From JAAEPI01 sp965212145 (GTDB taxonomy: Bacteria; Bacteroidota; Bacteroidia; Cytophagales; Cyclobacteriaceae), in assembly GCA_965212145.1 (NCBI GenBank), contig CBDBUY010000004.1, positions 682,001 through 746,000 on the forward strand: a stretch of 64,000 bases of DNA, given 5' to 3'. A model generated the notes under the pieces. That model did no database searches. It worked only from the letters and a program-made list of their open reading frames with translations, and was not told where the DNA came from. Made by a program: the position numbers and the translations under genes. The first letter of the stretch is position 1. The number at the start of each line of letters is the position of its first letter. Below, piece after piece: positions 62,500-64,000 of the stretch.

Positions 62500-64000
62500 T
62501 TAGCCGATTGGCGGCCAATCCTCATCGCCCTGCTCATCATCGTAATCACCCGAGCCCGGCAGCATGCTGCTAAATAAATCCTTGAATTGCATTCCACGCT
62601 CAAGGGGATGCTTGCTGAGCATGCTGAACTCCACCAAGGCGTAAAGCACAAACTCCATAAAGAACAGCTTGAATTCAGGGTCGAGTTTTGGGTGATGTGT
62701 TTCCACAATCTCTGCCAAACCCGGAATGGACTCCAGTTCTTTCTTGTAATCCTTAGCTGAAAAATCATTGAGGAAATCCACCATGTTTCCCTTGCCGAAC
62801 CAATCGATGGTTTTCTTGTAGGGGTTTGGTTTCTCCTTGTACTTTCGGGTGTCTTCAGGATCAGGAAAATATTCCAGAAACTGTGATCGAATGGCTTTTC
62901 CCACCAAGCTATTGGCAACAATACCGGCACCCTCCTGTTCACCTTCATAGACCAGTTCGATCTTTCCAGTGATCGCCGGGATCACTCCGATGAAATCAGA
63001 GATGCGAGTGAACGTTTTCTTTTCCTTGTTTTTTAGCGCACGTCTTTCAGCTGCTGCCACCAAATCTTCCAGTGCGGAAATGGTCATCCTGGCCGAGACA
63101 CCACTTTTCTCATCCACATATTCCGATTCCCTCGCCTCCATTGCTACCCGCTCGATCAGATCTTTGGCCAAATCATATACCTCAACGATCTTGGTTTGTG
63201 CTTCTTCAAGATGCGCTTCTTGTTCAGTAATTTTCTTACCGGTTTCAATGTCTTTGGGATAATGCGTCAGGATTTGGCTATCAATTCGATCCTTGAGTGG
63301 GGTGATAATGCTTCCCCGATTTGTATAATCCTCCGGGTTGGCAGTGAACACAAACTGAACGTCAAGCGGAAGACGCAGTTTGAACCCGCGAATCTGAATG
63401 TCCGATTCCTGTAGCACATTGAAAAGTGCAACTTGAATTCTTGCCTGCAAATCCGGCAATTCATTGATGACAAAAATCCCCCGATGAGATCTTGGAATCA
63501 ATCCGTAGTGAATCACCCGTTCGTCGGAATAGTCCAGTTTCAAAGTAGCGGCCTTGATGGGATCCACGTCCCCGATCAGGTCAGCTATCGTAACGTCTGG
63601 TGTGGCCAGTTTCTCCGTGTATCGATCATCCCGATGCAGCCAAGCCACCGGCGTGTCGTCTCCTTTTTCGGCAATCAAATCTTTCGCGAACCTTGAAATC
63701 GGGTTGAGGGGATCATCGTTTAGGGGTGAATCCTCCACTACAGGGATGTATTCATCCAGCAAACTAACCATCATCCGAGCGATTCGGGTTTTGGCCTGAC
63801 CTCTAAGTCCGAGGAGGTTGATACTGTGTTTGGCGAGTATGGCCCGCTCGATATCCGGAATCACTGTGTCTTCGTAACCCCAAATACCCTGAAAGACATT
63901 TTCGCCCGATTTGATTTTTTCAATCAGGTTGGCTCTAAGTTCTTCTTTGATGGATTTATCCTTGTAACCCGAAGCTTTTAGCTCTTTGAGGGTCTTGATG
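62500..64000 (-). CDS. ChlI-like AAA+ ATPase (magnesium-chelatase type, partial N-terminus)
   Basis: The frame is open from 63864 to the right edge, adding 45 residues (VFQGIWGYEDT precedes IPDIERAIL), so the start codon lies beyond the window. About 500 visible residues have the AAA+ layout of ChlI/MoxR-like ATPases: Walker A GLRGQAKTR, Walker B GIFVINELPDL, sensor FTANPEDYTNRG, and DRIDSQILTHYP as the arginine-finger and sensor-2 region, then a C-terminal helical part. The Walker A lacks the usual second Gly (GxxGQAKT) and the Walker B ends NE instead of DE. The expected VWA-domain partner of such ATPases is not adjacent in the visible part. Confidence 0.88.
   Translation of the reverse strand, partial: IKTLKELKASGYKDKSIKEELRANLIEKIKSGENVFQGIWGYEDTVIPDIERAILAKHSINLLGLRGQAKTRIARMMVSLLDEYIPVVEDSPLNDDPLNPISRFAKDLIAEKGDDTPVAWLHRDDRYTEKLATPDVTIADLIGDVDPIKAATLKLDYSDERVIHYGLIPRSHRGIFVINELPDLQARIQVALFNVLQESDIQIRGFKLRLPLDVQFVFTANPEDYTNRGSIITPLKDRIDSQILTHYPKDIETGKKITEQEAHLEEAQTKIVEVYDLAKDLIERVAMEARESEYVDEKSGVSARMTISALEDLVAAAERRALKNKEKKTFTRISDFIGVIPAITGKIELVYEGEQEGAGIVANSLVGKAIRSQFLEYFPDPEDTRKYKEKPNPYKKTIDWFGKGNMVDFLNDFSAKDYKKELESIPGLAEIVETHHPKLDPEFKLFFMEFVLYALVEFSMLSKHPLERGMQFKDLFSSMLPGSGDYDDEQGDEDWPPIG

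Overview
The window looks like chromosomal DNA of a free-living, probably gliding member of the Bacteroidota, most likely a marine Cytophagales relative. The evidence is: a GldJ-type gliding lipoprotein; a 2600-residue adhesin ending in a type IX secretion (T9SS) sorting domain; PD40/OmpA envelope proteins; family content typical of the phylum (DUF4301, DUF4175, DUF6702, ComF, DUF423, S1/P1 nuclease); and many genes preceded by the Bacteroidota -7 promoter box TAnnTTTG. No phage, insertion sequence, CRISPR array, tRNA or rRNA was seen. The genus call is inference only.

Layout. 0-4 kb: a truncated ECF sigma factor facing left, then uvrA, a rhodanese and a DUF423 membrane protein. 4-14.9 kb: an SxxK serine hydrolase, then tpiA-prmA, a very large secreted protein with an acidic DPW-repeat segment, an M20 dipeptidase and an M23 peptidase. 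15-17.8 kb: two OmpA-family proteins, the second with a PD40 propeller. 17.8-20.5 kb: aldehyde dehydrogenase and three small genes with overlapping ends. 20.5-29.6 kb: an Hsp20-like protein, a LiaF-like membrane protein, an M1 peptidase/HupE/DUF6702 membrane cluster, a LigT plus tandem alpha/beta hydrolase operon, and a patatin. 29.6-34.7 kb: zinc metalloprotease, DUF4301, TerB-like protein and S1/P1 nuclease. 35-40.5 kb: mfd, gldJ and comF.

40.5-51.7 kb is a long rightward block: a small unknown gene, DUF4175, an RsbW-like ATPase, ybeY, mnmG, a methyltransferase, an Ig-like lipoprotein, a 371-bp AT-rich gap and a TPR protein. Two perfect GTTCCACGTGGAAC palindromes at the ybeY/mnmG junction resemble ParB-binding parS sites. 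Together with mnmG and the AT-rich gap they suggest that this part lies near the replication origin (inference). 51.7-64 kb holds lgt, a hotdog thioesterase, an MBL-fold hydrolase, the giant LamG/lamin-tail adhesin, a DinB-like secreted protein and a ChlI-like AAA+ ATPase cut by the right edge.

How it fits together. Most genes are housekeeping (DNA repair: uvrA, mfd; tRNA and rRNA maturation: mnmG, ybeY; ribosome methylation: prmA; glycolysis: tpiA; lipoprotein lipidation: lgt) mixed with envelope and surface functions. The compact gene ends are notable: five of nine convergent gene pairs overlap by exactly 4 nt through shared stop codons, and only one convergent pair has a clear intrinsic terminator between its genes. 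No single unmistakable new system was found. The best leads are the putative parS pair with the AT-rich gap, the orphan hairpin between the divergent S1/P1 nuclease and mfd genes, the inverted repeat over the gldJ promoter, and the DPW-repeat giant protein.
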